A DNA stretch of 64,000 nucleotides from Blastococcus saxobsidens DD2 (GCF_000284015.1 NC_016943.1:3823541-3887540), one strand, 5' to 3'. Positions 1 to 8,746 are shown, counted from the first letter of the stretch. Notes: generated from the sequence alone by a model not told the origin. Translations and numbers: made by a program.

Positions 1-60
1 GAACGCCAACTCAATAGTCAATCCGCCAGCGGGACGCAGGCCTATTTGCTGCCCAGTAGC

Positions 61-72
61 GTTACATGTAAC
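61..72. promoter_or_regulatory. Palindromic operator of the mazEF operon
   Basis: GTTACATGTAAC is a perfect 12-bp palindrome ending 8 bp before the mazE start codon. MazE-type antitoxins usually repress their own operon by binding such palindromes, so this is the likely autoregulatory site. A TAGCGT box at 56-61 could be the -10 element, which the operator would cover. The site is seen directly; its function is inferred. Confidence 0.55.
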
Positions 73-80
73 ATCGTCCC

Positions 81-305
81 ATGGCAAGCACGCGGGATCG
101 GGTACGTGAGCATCGACAGCGTTTGCGCGAACAGGGTCTCAGGCCTGTTCAGATCTGGGTGCCCGACGTACGGGCTCCGGAGTTCGTCGCGGAATCTCAC
201 CGCCAGTCGGCTGTCGTCGCGGTCAGCGAACATGAAGTTGACGAGCAGGCGTTCGTCGATGCCATCTCCGTCGATTGGGACGACGAGGCGGAGCCCGCCG
301 AGTGA
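81..305 (+). CDS. mazE: Antitoxin, MazE family (DUF3018)
   Basis: This 74-residue protein matches the DUF3018 type of MazE antitoxin: a basic N-terminus with the pattern REHRQRLREQGLRPVQIWVP and an acidic C-terminal tail that would wrap the toxin. It should neutralise the MazF ribonuclease encoded next and repress the operon. The ATG at 81 follows a 12-bp palindrome closely. Its stop codon overlaps the GTG start of mazF (GTGA), the usual translational coupling in these pairs. It lies in the mobile element, where such modules stabilise inheritance. Confidence 0.85.
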   Translation: MASTRDRVREHRQRLREQGLRPVQIWVPDVRAPEFVAESHRQSAVVAVSEHEVDEQAFVDAISVDWDDEAEPAE

Positions 306-631
306 GGCGAGGCGACATCTGCATTGCAGCTGCGCGTGGTGCCTACACCGGCAAGCCGAGGCCCGTTGTCATCGTCCAGGACGATCGGTTCGATGCCACC
401 GCCTCCGTTACGGTCTGCCCGCTGACCACCAATCTGGTCGAGGCGCCGTTGATCCGGATCGCTGTAGAGCCGACGGCCGCCACCGGAATCGAGCAAGCAA
501 GTCAGATCATGGTCGACAAGGTTGTGACGATGCCGCGGGCAAATGTGCGCAGTCCTCTCGGCCGACTCGCCGATTCAGATATTGTTCGGCTCAATCGCGC
601 ACTCCTGGTGTTTTTCGGGCTTGCAGAGTGA
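302..631 (+). CDS. mazF: MazF-family endoribonuclease toxin
   Basis: A 109-residue PemK/MazF toxin, expected to cleave mRNA at short specific sequences. The chosen start is the GTG at 302, which overlaps the mazE stop and gives the typical opening MRRGDI. An ATG at 275 would add a non-conserved tail lying inside mazE. Family features seen are RRGDI at the N-terminus, the KPRPVVIVQDD strand with the conserved proline and arginine, and a central TVCPLTTN segment. The length is normal and no residue appears lost, so the toxin looks intact. It forms a two-gene operon with mazE. Confidence 0.85.
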   Translation: MRRGDICIAAARGAYTGKPRPVVIVQDDRFDATASVTVCPLTTNLVEAPLIRIAVEPTAATGIEQASQIMVDKVVTMPRANVRSPLGRLADSDIVRLNRALLVFFGLAE

Positions 632-883
632 CGAGCTCACCCGCGCGCGGTGACGCACAATCCCTTCCGCTATGGAGTCGGGAAGCCACTTGGACCCCAT
701 ATGTCATGACGGGATCCGCCGCTGCGAGCAGCGACGACCGGGGGTCCGTGAGGCTGGTGGGCGTCACCCGCTGCGACCGGCTCCCCCGGCCCGGGGAGCG
801 CCGGATGGGACTCCGAGGCCGTCCAGTTGTCTTCGGCGCTCGGTGCGTTCTCGCCGGTGTGCTCCTCCCCGTCTTCTGACGGT

Positions 884-1372
884 TCACTGGATGTTTGCTT
901 GCGGCCAGGGGACCAGTGGCGGCAGCCGCCCACCCGGGTGCGGGGCGCCGTCGAGGTCGCGCGTGATGTGGTGGTGTTCGTGGCTTCCGGCGGCGTGAGC
1001 GATCGCGGCGAGGACGAGGGTCAGGGCGCGGCGGTCGAGGCCGGCGGCGAGGTCACCGAGGTCGATGGGATGGCCGTCGGCGATGCTGGCGGCCGCCTGC
1101 AGGACCCGGCGTTGGCTGCTGCTGCCGGTGATCGTGCCGATGCCCACGGCCCCGTCGAGGCCTGGCCAGGCGATGTGGGCCCACAGTCCGTCGCCGTCGA
1201 CGTTCCCGTCGAGGGTGATCAGCCCGGCGTGGTGCAGTTGCGGCAGCCAGTGGCCGGAGGTGATCAGCAGGAGGATCGCGGCCTCGTCGGAGTAGTCGCC
1301 CAGGGCGGCGCGCAGCAGGGCGTTCTCCACGTCGACCGGGTCGAGATCGGCGGCTCTAGGTTTGAAGATCAC
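884..1372 (-). CDS. Unknown mobile-element protein
   Basis: A 162-residue protein I do not recognise. It starts with a GTG at 1372 behind a strong purine-rich site (GGGAGAGGGAGA), which decides the start against an upstream ATG. It is mostly helical, with a tryptophan-containing middle (HWLPQLHHAGLITLDG), a glycine-rich segment, a histidine cluster (HEHHH) near the end and no cysteines. It lies about 270 bp downstream of the ParB-family gene on the same strand and may be cotranscribed with it. The gap between them holds only GC-rich sequence. Linkage to ParB suggests a plasmid or integrative-element function, but none can be assigned. Confidence 0.6.
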   Translation of the reverse strand: MIFKPRAADLDPVDVENALLRAALGDYSDEAAILLLITSGHWLPQLHHAGLITLDGNVDGDGLWAHIAWPGLDGAVGIGTITGSSSQRRVLQAAASIADGHPIDLGDLAAGLDRRALTLVLAAIAHAAGSHEHHHITRDLDGAPHPGGRLPPLVPWPQANIQ

Positions 1373-1639
1373 TAAGTTCTCCCTCTCCCGGCCGGCGTGG
1401 GTCGGGGCTGAGTGTGCCGGTGGGGTCTGACAGGCGCGGCCGGTGACGGGTGTCGGGTGGCGGTCGAGGGGCTGGTGAGCGCGTCGGGCCGGCAGGCCCG
1501 CCGGCAGCTTGCTGACGGTGGGCCTCGACGCGCCAGCGGCGAGGCCTCGCGCGACCCCCGCCGCCGGCCGGCCACCCCGAACCACCCCCCGCCTCGACGT
1601 GGCCGCCCCCGCGGGGGTGCGGGGACGGCCGAACGCCGG

Positions 1640-3337
1640 TCAGGTTGCGTCGGGTGCGGGATCGGCGGTGGGTTGGTCGGCGGCGTCGATGATCTGCCGC
1701 TCGATGTCGGCAAGGGTGTAGCCGCACGAGACCAGGAACCGCAGCCAGCGGGCGTCGCCGGCCCCGGGGTTGCGCCAGGACTGGCGATGCAGCCCGGACT
1801 CGATGGCCCCGGCGACGTGGGCCAGCAGCGCCACGCCCAGCCGGGCGTCGGGCACTCGTTCGCCACTGGTCAGCGTGAGCGACGGCTTGTCCCGGGTGGC
1901 CCACCACTGACCGGGGGCGTCGATGCCGAGGTCGGCGGCGGCGGCATTCTGGGCACGGTTGGGCTGCCCGGATAGCCACCGGGACAGCGCCCGGGGGTCG
2001 ATGGCCAGTGTCTCGACGGCGAACCGCAGCGCCCCCTTGGGCGCGGTCTTGCGCAGCAGCAGGCCCTTGATCCACTCCCGGCGGGTCTCGTTGGCCGCCG
2101 CCATCGCCTTGTTGTTGTCGATGGTGGCCCGCCGCCCGGCCGCGGCGGCCTCCCGCTCGGCCTCGCTGGGTTCCTCGGCTGCTGTACCGGCGGGCAGGGC
2201 GGTGGCCGTCCAGCGGTCACGGTGGCCGTTGCCGGCCGGGTCGGTGCACACCTCGACCGCCCGTGGCCCAGACCAGCCGGTCGTGCAGACGTAGACCGCC
2301 GCACCGGGGCACCCGGCGTGGCCGTCGGCGGTCAGCGGCTCGCCGTCGTGCTCAAGGTCGGCCAGCCGGGTGCGCGTGCGGCCGGTGTCCTCGTCCAGGA
2401 CGGTGCGCCCGGCGGCGGTCAACTCCGCCAGCAGGGCGGCGGCCTTCTCCGCTTCCTGCCTCGCCTGCTTGGCGCGGGTCAGTGCGTGGGCGAACCGCCC
2501 CGGCCCTTCCCCCGCTGCCGCGATGAGGGTCGCGGTGGTGTCGGGGTCATCGGCGTAGACGGCGACGGCGGCGGCCTGGTCCAGGGTCAGCCCGGCATCG
2601 GCGACCGCCGCGGCGGTGTCGCTGTCCAGCCGGGCCACACCGGCGGCCTTGGCGACCCGCTTGCGGGCCAGCCCGGTGGACTTGGCCACCCTGGTGAGGG
2701 ATACGCCGAGGTCGAGCATCGCCTGTACGCCGCGGGCCTCCTCCACCGCGGACAGGCCGCGGCGGTGCAGGTTCTCGGCCAGCATCGCGCCCACGTGTCC
2801 GGCCTGGGCGGCCCGGTCACCGTCGGCGGCGTCACGGTCGAGGGCGAGGTCGGGGCGCAGCACGCACGGCACCGAGGTGAGGCCGGCGAGGATCGCGGCG
2901 GCCGCCCGGCGGTGCCCGGCGACCAGCTGATGGCGCGGCGTGCCGTCGGCGGCGGCGTGCGGGATCACGGTGAGGGCCTCCAGCACGCCCTGGGCGGCGA
3001 TGGAGTCGGCCAGCCCGGACAGGTCGCCGAGGTCGTCGCGGATGTTGCGGGGGTGCACGGCCAGCCCTCGGGGGTCCAGCCACACCAGCCGGTGTGCCCG
3101 CCCGCTGTCCTCGGCCGTGTCGGCGCCTGCGCTGCCGGTGTCGGCCGGGTCGACGTGCTCGGCCTCGCGCTGCTCGCTCCCGGCACGCTGAGCGGTTCCG
3201 GTCGCGGAACCCTCGTCGGGCGTGCTCTCCCGGCCGGTGGTCAAGGCGGTGGCTGTAGTGGTCGTGGTCATGCCGGGTTCTCCTTCGATGCTCTGCGGGA
3301 TGGCGGTGCTCTCGGCGGGAGTGCTGGTGGCGGCCAT
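1640..3337 (-). CDS. ParB/Spo0J-family DNA-binding protein
   Basis: A 565-residue protein with a ParB-type nuclease/CTPase fold. The ParB N-terminal domain spans about residues 85-200, with the GERR-like motif GHRR at 141-144 and the conserved AENLHRRGLS at 187-196. A helix-turn-helix follows (about 205-235), then a long alanine-rich region and a C-terminal domain of unknown role. It is much longer than chromosomal ParB and resembles versions on actinobacterial plasmids and integrative elements. A second ATG at 3271 has a better ribosome site (AAGGAG) and may be the real start. It begins 18 bp after the ardC-like stop codon, so both were probably one operon before ardC was interrupted. No ParA partner is visible. 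Confidence 0.8.
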   Translation of the reverse strand: MAATSTPAESTAIPQSIEGEPGMTTTTTATALTTGRESTPDEGSATGTAQRAGSEQREAEHVDPADTGSAGADTAEDSGRAHRLVWLDPRGLAVHPRNIRDDLGDLSGLADSIAAQGVLEALTVIPHAAADGTPRHQLVAGHRRAAAAILAGLTSVPCVLRPDLALDRDAADGDRAAQAGHVGAMLAENLHRRGLSAVEEARGVQAMLDLGVSLTRVAKSTGLARKRVAKAAGVARLDSDTAAAVADAGLTLDQAAAVAVYADDPDTTATLIAAAGEGPGRFAHALTRAKQARQEAEKAAALLAELTAAGRTVLDEDTGRTRTRLADLEHDGEPLTADGHAGCPGAAVYVCTTGWSGPRAVEVCTDPAGNGHRDRWTATALPAGTAAEEPSEAEREAAAAGRRATIDNNKAMAAANETRREWIKGLLLRKTAPKGALRFAVETLAIDPRALSRWLSGQPNRAQNAAAADLGIDAPGQWWATRDKPSLTLTSGERVPDARLGVALLAHVAGAIESGLHRQSWRNPGAGDARWLRFLVSCGYTLADIERQIIDAADQPTADPAPDAT

Positions 3338-3355
3338 GTCGCGCGCTCTCCCCGC

Positions 3356-3688
3356 TCAGGCGGTGGCGAGGACGCGGGCGCCCCCGGGCTGCGCGGCCGA
3401 GCCGGCCGACCGGGCGTCGTCCCCGTCCCTCGGTGGGTTCTCGGCGCCGTCGAGGTGGTCGAGGATGCGGCGCGCGGCGGCGGTCACGGTCGTGGCGGCG
3501 GCGCGGACGACGGCGACGTCCCCGGCCGCCCAGGCAGCGACGTAGGGGACGGTGTAGGCGCCGGCGTCCAGCCCGGCCCAGGCGGTGACGATGTAGGCGA
3601 CCGACTCGGCTTCGGCCTCTGCCCGCCCGCGGCAGCCCCGGTAGTCATAGCCGTCGGCGGTGTGCCCGCACTCGATGTGCGCGAGTTC
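3356..3688 (-). pseudogene. 3' part of an interrupted ardC-like antirestriction gene
   Basis: This fragment encodes 110 residues from the second half of the zincin motif to the natural stop at 3356. It begins ELAHIECGH, continues to the EAESVAYIV helix that supplies the third zinc ligand in this family, and ends with the tail QPGGARVLATA. The first half lies at 7785-8555. Joining the two pieces gives KTLAHELAHIECGH with no frame change, so the gene was intact before the 4.1-kb insertion. The fragment has no start codon or ribosome site of its own. The parB-like gene follows 18 bp later and has lost its upstream promoter. Confidence 0.85.
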
Positions 3689-3928
3689 TTTTCCGCACCA
3701 AGATCGTTGTGTGCAGACGATCGCGGTGACCGGCCGGACCGGTGCAGCGCAGGGCGCACTAACGTGTTGACGTGGCGTCTTGGCTCCGAAGGGTTGGCCA
3801 GTACCTCGGCCTGATCTATCGCGATGACGGGACCTGGAAGATCGGTCGCGGCTACCCGAAGCCGCCGCGGAGCAGCCGTCGCTCGCGGCCCTCTCGCTAG
3901 GGACCGTTTCTCATCGTCGTCTCCGTAC

Positions 3929-6445
3929 TCATGGCGGTGTGATGGCCGCTGGGGTGGCTGGAATGGCGGGGAGGCCGAGGTCGGTGGTCGTTCGGCTGCG
4001 GCGCATCTGGGCGAGCTTCTGTTCGGCCGCGGCGAGGCTGGTCTCCAGGCCGTCGACCTCGCCGAGCCAGTCCTGATCCTTGGCCTCGGCCAGCCGGGCG
4101 TGGAGGTTGGCTCTGATCTCTTCCAGCCGGTGCTGCTGCGCGGGGTCGGGCCGCAGCATGGGGCAGCGGATGCAGGCGTGCTCGTGCTGGCAGGGGGTGC
4201 CGTAGGCGCGCCCGCAGACGCCGAGCTCGACCTTGCGCCGTTGGAAGTGGCCGAGGAACTCGTCCCATTCGGCGTCGGTCGGCTCGCGGTACTCCTCGCT
4301 GGGTCGCACCGCCCTGCGCCGGGCGAGGAAGCCGCGGTAGTGCTCGACGACGTCGGAGTCATAGACGGCGACGTAGATCTGGGTGGTGGCCAGCGTCTGG
4401 TGGCCGAGGATCTTCGCCGCGATGTGGATCGGCAGGCCGGCGGCGACGGCTTCGGTGGCGAAGAGCCGCCGGAAGTCGTGCGGGGAGAACCGCATGGGCG
4501 TGCCGTCGGGAGCGGTCAGCCCGGCGGCGGTGACCAGCCGGTCGAGCAGCACCCGCACGTAGTGGTGGGTCAGGCAGTGCGCCGAGGCGCCCCACCAGCG
4601 TTGGAACAGGAACGGCAGCGCGGAGCTGTGCACGCGTTCCATGTGGTCGTAGCGGGAGACCAGCGGGATCTGCTGGTGGCCGGCGCGCACTCGGGCGATC
4701 ACGGCGGCGAGCACGTCGGCCAGCTCGGGGCTGACCACGAGCAGCCGTTCCCGGTCGGTCTTCGATGGCACGATCTGCAGCAGCGGCACCACCTCGCCGG
4801 TGTCGGGCACGGTGTAGGCGACGAAGGCCCGGTGGGTGAGCTCGAGCATCTCCTCGATGCGCATCCCGGTGTGCCGGAGCACCTCGACGATGGCCCAGGT
4901 CCAGAACGCGTTGTCCTCGGCGAGGGTGAGGTTGCACCGCGGGCCGCCGTCGGGGTCGTCGACGTAGACGACGCCAGGTCGCCGGGTGCTGGCGGCGCGC
5001 TGGCCGGTCGCGACCGCCGAGCGCCGCCGCTGCACTCCGTCGAGGTCGAAGGTCTCGCCGGGAGCGACGGCGGAGGCGGCCTGTAGCAGCGCCGCCGCAG
5101 TCCGCCGACCGGTCTCGGCGGCGTCGACCAGCGCGGGCAGCCCCGAGGCCTGGGTGCGGGTGCGCTGGTGCATGCGGGCGGTGGTGCGGGTGCGCTGCTT
5201 GCCCATTCCGCGCAGGTCGTTGGCGCTGACCGGGTTGGGAGCGACCCACCGCCCCCAACGGAGCGGTTCCTCCAGCGCCCAGTGGGTCAGGTCGGCGTAG
5301 AACGCCCGCACCGCCATCAGGATCGCGTGCGGGTCCTCGCGGCGTTCCCCGATCCGGTGGTTGCCATAGCGGATCTCGCCCAGCCGGCTCTTCCAACCCC
5401 GCACCATCTGCTGGGACAGCTGGAACGAGTCGATGCCCGGTTCGTGGAGTTCCAGGTCGCGCCAGAACAGCAGCACCAGCTTGGTCGCCAGCTGGCGCAG
5501 CGAGGCGTAGTCCATGCCGGCCTGCCGCTCGTGCAGGTAGTCCACCAGCAGGTCGCGGACCGGACGGCACTCCACGTCGTAGCCGTCGACCAGCTCCTCC
5601 ACGGTCAGCTGCCCGCGTCGGCTGGCCGCCCAGATGCTCGGTGGGCTGCCCGGCGGCAGGATGCCGGCCCGCAGCAACAGCACGTACCAGTAGCTGTGCT
5701 GGCGCTGGCTGTATCCGGCCTGCGCCCGGTAGGCCTCCACGCAGTCGGCAAGGGTGACGTCAGCGAGCCGGCCGCCGTTGTGGATGAGGATGCGGGTCAG
5801 CTGACAGAAGGCCAGCCGCCGATCCGCCGGGGTCAACCGCGTGTCGTCCTCGGTGAACAGGGCGTCCAGCGCGGCGAACCCGTCCGGGTCGTGGCGGGCG
5901 CGGAACCGCTCCAGCACGCTGGCCGAGCGCAGCGCATACAGCCAGGCGTAGCTCGGCCGCAGCGCGCCGAGCACGATCAGCCGGCCGACCGCCCCGGTGA
6001 GCTGTGCGCGGCGGTCAGGGCCGGTCTGCAGCCCGTCGACGTCCACCAGGTCGGCCCAGTCGGAGCCGGCGGCGTCCGCGCCGCAGGCCTGCCAGCGCTG
6101 CTGCCAGGACCCGCCGGGAAAGGTCTGCAGCCAGTCCAGCAGCAGTCCGACCGCGGCGCGACGGCGGCGCCGCTCTTTGACCGGCACCCCACCGCCCAGC
6201 TCGTCCAGCGCGGCGAGGACCTCGCTGCGGCTGCGGGCGGTCTCCGGCCACACGCTCGGCCGCGCCAGGATCGGGGTCGGCAGCGTCGGCGTGCGGAAGT
6301 CGTGCTGCTCGGACGGCCGGCGGGCGGTGCGCGGGCCACGTCCGCGCGGCGCCGGCACCGCATCGACGTAACGGTCCGCCCCGGAATCGACGCCCTGCTC
6401 TACGAGCTCCTGACCGGACTGGCGGCCGGTGGTCTCAGCGCGCAT
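3929..6445 (-). CDS. Large tyrosine recombinase with C-terminal zinc-finger-like region
   Basis: An 838-residue site-specific recombinase. The catalytic residues of the family are all visible: Arg529 in HTGMRIEEML, Lys562 in PSKTDRER, His656 and Arg659 in SPHDFRR, His682 in LGHQ and the nucleophile Tyr691 in TTQIY. The first 500 residues are a long helical DNA-binding region. After the catalytic domain comes a cysteine/histidine cluster (GTPCQHEHACIRCPML) that could bind zinc, then a charged coiled coil. The ATG at 6445 overlaps the end of the upstream recombinase by 11 bp, so the two are translationally coupled. Its size recalls TnpB of Tn554-like elements more than a phage integrase. It probably acts with its partner to move the 4.1-kb element. 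Confidence 0.85.
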   Translation of the reverse strand: MRAETTGRQSGQELVEQGVDSGADRYVDAVPAPRGRGPRTARRPSEQHDFRTPTLPTPILARPSVWPETARSRSEVLAALDELGGGVPVKERRRRRAAVGLLLDWLQTFPGGSWQQRWQACGADAAGSDWADLVDVDGLQTGPDRRAQLTGAVGRLIVLGALRPSYAWLYALRSASVLERFRARHDPDGFAALDALFTEDDTRLTPADRRLAFCQLTRILIHNGGRLADVTLADCVEAYRAQAGYSQRQHSYWYVLLLRAGILPPGSPPSIWAASRRGQLTVEELVDGYDVECRPVRDLLVDYLHERQAGMDYASLRQLATKLVLLFWRDLELHEPGIDSFQLSQQMVRGWKSRLGEIRYGNHRIGERREDPHAILMAVRAFYADLTHWALEEPLRWGRWVAPNPVSANDLRGMGKQRTRTTARMHQRTRTQASGLPALVDAAETGRRTAAALLQAASAVAPGETFDLDGVQRRRSAVATGQRAASTRRPGVVYVDDPDGGPRCNLTLAEDNAFWTWAIVEVLRHTGMRIEEMLELTHRAFVAYTVPDTGEVVPLLQIVPSKTDRERLLVVSPELADVLAAVIARVRAGHQQIPLVSRYDHMERVHSSALPFLFQRWWGASAHCLTHHYVRVLLDRLVTAAGLTAPDGTPMRFSPHDFRRLFATEAVAAGLPIHIAAKILGHQTLATTQIYVAVYDSDVVEHYRGFLARRRAVRPSEEYREPTDAEWDEFLGHFQRRKVELGVCGRAYGTPCQHEHACIRCPMLRPDPAQQHRLEEIRANLHARLAEAKDQDWLGEVDGLETSLAAAEQKLAQMRRSRTTTDLGLPAIPATPAAITPP

Positions 6446-7643
6446 CGCGGGCCTGCCCGAGCAGCTCGCGCAGCGAGTCCGGGCGGTAGCCGCCCGACGG
6501 CGGCGCTGCCGGCTGCCGTGCCGGCCGGTCACCGCGCGCCCGGTGGTGCTCGAGCACCCGGGCGACCACCGCGTCCTCGCGTGGACGCAGGTAGATCTGC
6601 GTGGTGGCCAGCTGCGCGTGCCCGAGCACCCACTGCACGTCGGTCAGCGTCAGCCGCGGATCCTCGGCCATCCGGAAGGCCGCGGTGTGCCGCAGATCGT
6701 GCAGCGTCCAGCCGGTGCCCAGCTCCTCGTTGGCCCGCTGCAGCACCCGCCGCATCGCCGAATAGGTCAGCGGCCGGTGCGGTGCCCGGCGGGTCAGCCA
6801 CAACGCCTGCTGCCCGGCCGGCCGGTCCTGCCGCTGCTGATAGAGCCGTAGCCACACGAACGCGTCCGCCGACCCGGGCAGCCACTGCAGCCGACCGCTG
6901 CCCTTGCGATGCACCCCGATCCGCTGAGCGCCCACGTCGACCCGGTCCACGCTCACCCCGAGCAGCTCGCTGGCCCGGGCGCCGGTGCTGACGTAGAGGG
7001 CCAGCAGCGCCCGGTCCCGGTCACTGCGCATCGCCGCGAACAACGTGTCGAACAAGTGATCTGGCAGGCTGCGCGGCAGCCGGGCCGGCGTCTTCTGCCG
7101 CAGCGGCGCGCGGCGGTGCCGCTCCGGCGGCGCCATCGGATTGGCGTGCGCACCCACCCGCTGCCCGCCGCGGCCGACCGCCTCCGGCACCGGGTTGACC
7201 ACCGGACCGTCCCCGGCCGCCATCCGGTCGGCGTAGAAGCCGCGCAGCACCGCCAGGTTGTGGTTGATCGTCGCCGGCGCGTACCCGACCCGCTCTCCCA
7301 CCCGGCCGGCGCGCGTCGCGCCGCCGGCAGTCGTCGCGGCCAGCCGCATCCACAGCACGAAGTCGCGGGCCTCGACCCGACTCGCCCGCTGCCAGCCCAG
7401 CTCCACGGCCGCCAGAAACCGCCACCAGCGCAGCAGCGCGAGCGCGTAGGACCGCACGCTGCCGGTGGCAGCGCCGCTGGCCAGCAATGAGCACAGGTAG
7501 TCCGCGATCGCCGGCACCGGCACCCCCGCAGCGTCGAGCACCGCCACCCCGGGCAGCTCGTCGCTCACCCGGATCCCGCCAACCGCGGCCACCGTCAACC
7601 CCGTCACGTCCCGTGACGGATCACACTCCCCGGCCCTCGCCAC
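6435..7643 (-). CDS. Tyrosine recombinase, first gene of the pair
   Basis: A 402-residue XerC/D-like recombinase. A SAM-like core-binding domain (about residues 40-160) precedes the catalytic domain with Arg223 (TGARASELLG), Lys247, His315 and Arg318 (LHDLRH), His342 (LGHAQ) and Tyr351 (TTQIYLRP). The GTG at 7643 has a strong ribosome site (GGGGAGGAG) five bases before it and is chosen over an ATG at 7661. The frame stays open upstream through the element end into the ardC fragment, so a fused product of 706 residues starting at 8555 is also possible. It overlaps the second recombinase gene, with which it should form a heteromeric transposition machine. Confidence 0.85.
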   Translation of the reverse strand: MARAGECDPSRDVTGLTVAAVGGIRVSDELPGVAVLDAAGVPVPAIADYLCSLLASGAATGSVRSYALALLRWWRFLAAVELGWQRASRVEARDFVLWMRLAATTAGGATRAGRVGERVGYAPATINHNLAVLRGFYADRMAAGDGPVVNPVPEAVGRGGQRVGAHANPMAPPERHRRAPLRQKTPARLPRSLPDHLFDTLFAAMRSDRDRALLALYVSTGARASELLGVSVDRVDVGAQRIGVHRKGSGRLQWLPGSADAFVWLRLYQQRQDRPAGQQALWLTRRAPHRPLTYSAMRRVLQRANEELGTGWTLHDLRHTAAFRMAEDPRLTLTDVQWVLGHAQLATTQIYLRPREDAVVARVLEHHRARGDRPARQPAAPPSGGYRPDSLRELLGQARDAR

Positions 7644-7784
7644 AGCGGCTCCTCCCCACATCGGTGGAGAGAGCGCAGCAGCCAACCAGCCCGGATGATC
7701 GCAACCGAACCCGCGACGGCGAGTCCGCTGCGCGCGAACCGGCCGCGCACGCTCACCGACCCGGCTTGGTGCGGTCAATAGGTC

Positions 7785-8555
7785 GTGGGCGAGGGTCTTG
7801 ACCGCCTGGGCGTCGGCGACGTCCGGGCGGACCCGCACGGTGCGGGCGACCGGGTCGGTGAGGCCGTTGGCCTGCCCGCAGTCCTCGCGGCTGAGCGTGT
7901 AGCCGTGCGCGGCGACCTGGGCGGCCAGCGCCTGCCACAGGGCGGCGGGGGCGTCGCCGCACAACAGCTCGGGTGCGACGTCGGGCAGCGGGTCGCCCTC
8001 GGTTTGGGAGATGTCGAAGACGTGCGCGACGCGGAACCCGCGCAGCACCCGCCCCCGGGCCGGCCTGTCGGAGTCCCCGCCGGCCGGCTCCCCCGCCGTC
8101 CCCGTCGCTGTCGCGACCGCGGGCGCAGCCCGGTCGGTGCCCTCGCCGGTGCCGGTGCCGGTGTCGGCTCGGGTGTCCTTGGGGGTGTAGGTGCAGGGGG
8201 CCAGCACCGCGAGCCCGGTGGATCCCTTGACCACGCTGCGGCCCAGCGCCTTCCAGGTGCCGAACCCGGCGACCCGGGTCGGGTTGATGCCCAGCCGCGC
8301 GGCCTGCAGTGTGATCAGCAGCTGGTTGTTGAGGCTGTAGGTGTGGAACTTCGCGGCGGCATCGAGCATCGCCCGCCACTGCGGATCGGCGGTCAGCTGC
8401 TCGACGCGCTCGCCGATCTGCTCGTGCAGGGCGGTGATCTTCGCTGCCCGCGCGGCGTCGGCGGCTTCCGCCTGCGCGGCGCTGAGGTGGGCGCTCCTGC
8501 CCCGCTTGCCCTTGCCGGTGCGACTGCTGCTCGTTGCGCTTCTGGTGCTGGTCAT
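7785..8555 (-). pseudogene. 5' part of the interrupted ardC-like antirestriction gene
   Basis: The first 257 codons of an ArdC-type protein, starting at an ATG behind GGGAGG. The N-terminal ArdC single-strand DNA-binding domain is present, with family landmarks SLNNQLLITLQ, GINPTRVAGFGTWKALGRSV and VVKGSTGLAVLAPC. A low-complexity threonine/glycine linker follows, then FRVAHVFDISQTEG and VKTLAH, where the gene breaks. The remaining half of HELAH and the tail are at 3356-3688. ArdC proteins protect incoming DNA from restriction during conjugation. Translation from this start does not end at the break: it runs in frame into the first recombinase and stops at 6435. Confidence 0.85.
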
Positions 8556-8682
8556 CTGGACCCTCCCGGAACTGGAGCCGACACCGGTACGGGAGGAACT
8601 GCGGAACAGGTGTCCTGCCACCCATTCCCCCGGCCCGTCCGGCACAGAGCTCTGCTCAGGGGCCGGGAGCGCCGGCGGGGGA

Positions 8683-8746
8683 CGACCGGACCAAGACTGC
8701 TTCCGCAGCGAAGCGCCCGAAGGGCGGAAGGATCTTGGTCCGGTCG
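8683..8746. repeat. Long hairpin upstream of ardC
   Basis: The outer arms CGACCGGACCAAGA (8683-8696) and TCTTGGTCCGGTCG (8733-8746) are perfect complements. Inner arms CTTCCGC and GCGGAAG extend the stem with a small bulge, and the tip contains CGCCCGAAGGGCG. The arm sequence GATCTTGGTCCG recurs at 11449 and, with one change, at the left end of the two-recombinase element. It could be an operator, a replication or transfer hairpin, or a recombinase site. Confidence 0.6.

Larger units (their letters stand above)
3689..7784. mobile_element. Two-recombinase transposon-like element inserted in ardC
   Basis: A 4,096-bp insertion defined by the restored ardC frame. Its ends carry a perfect 10-bp inverted repeat, CCGCACCAAG at 3693-3702 and CTTGGTGCGG at 7765-7774, each a few bases inside the junction. 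The cargo is two overlapping tyrosine recombinase genes read on the minus strand. A dinucleotide TC is present at both junctions, so the exact ends are uncertain by 2 bp. Tandem tyrosine recombinases are typical of Tn554-type transposons and of RIT elements. Here there are two genes rather than three, and terminal repeats that Tn554 lacks, so the exact class is open. The first 240 bp of the element (3689-3928) contain no convincing gene. Confidence 0.8.

Noticed and set aside
3772-3900. 42-residue plus-strand frame inside the two-recombinase element
   Set aside because: It has a GTG start and looks slightly protein-like (WKIGRGYPKPP), but there is no ribosome site or known family. It could be a third small transposition gene, but support is too weak.
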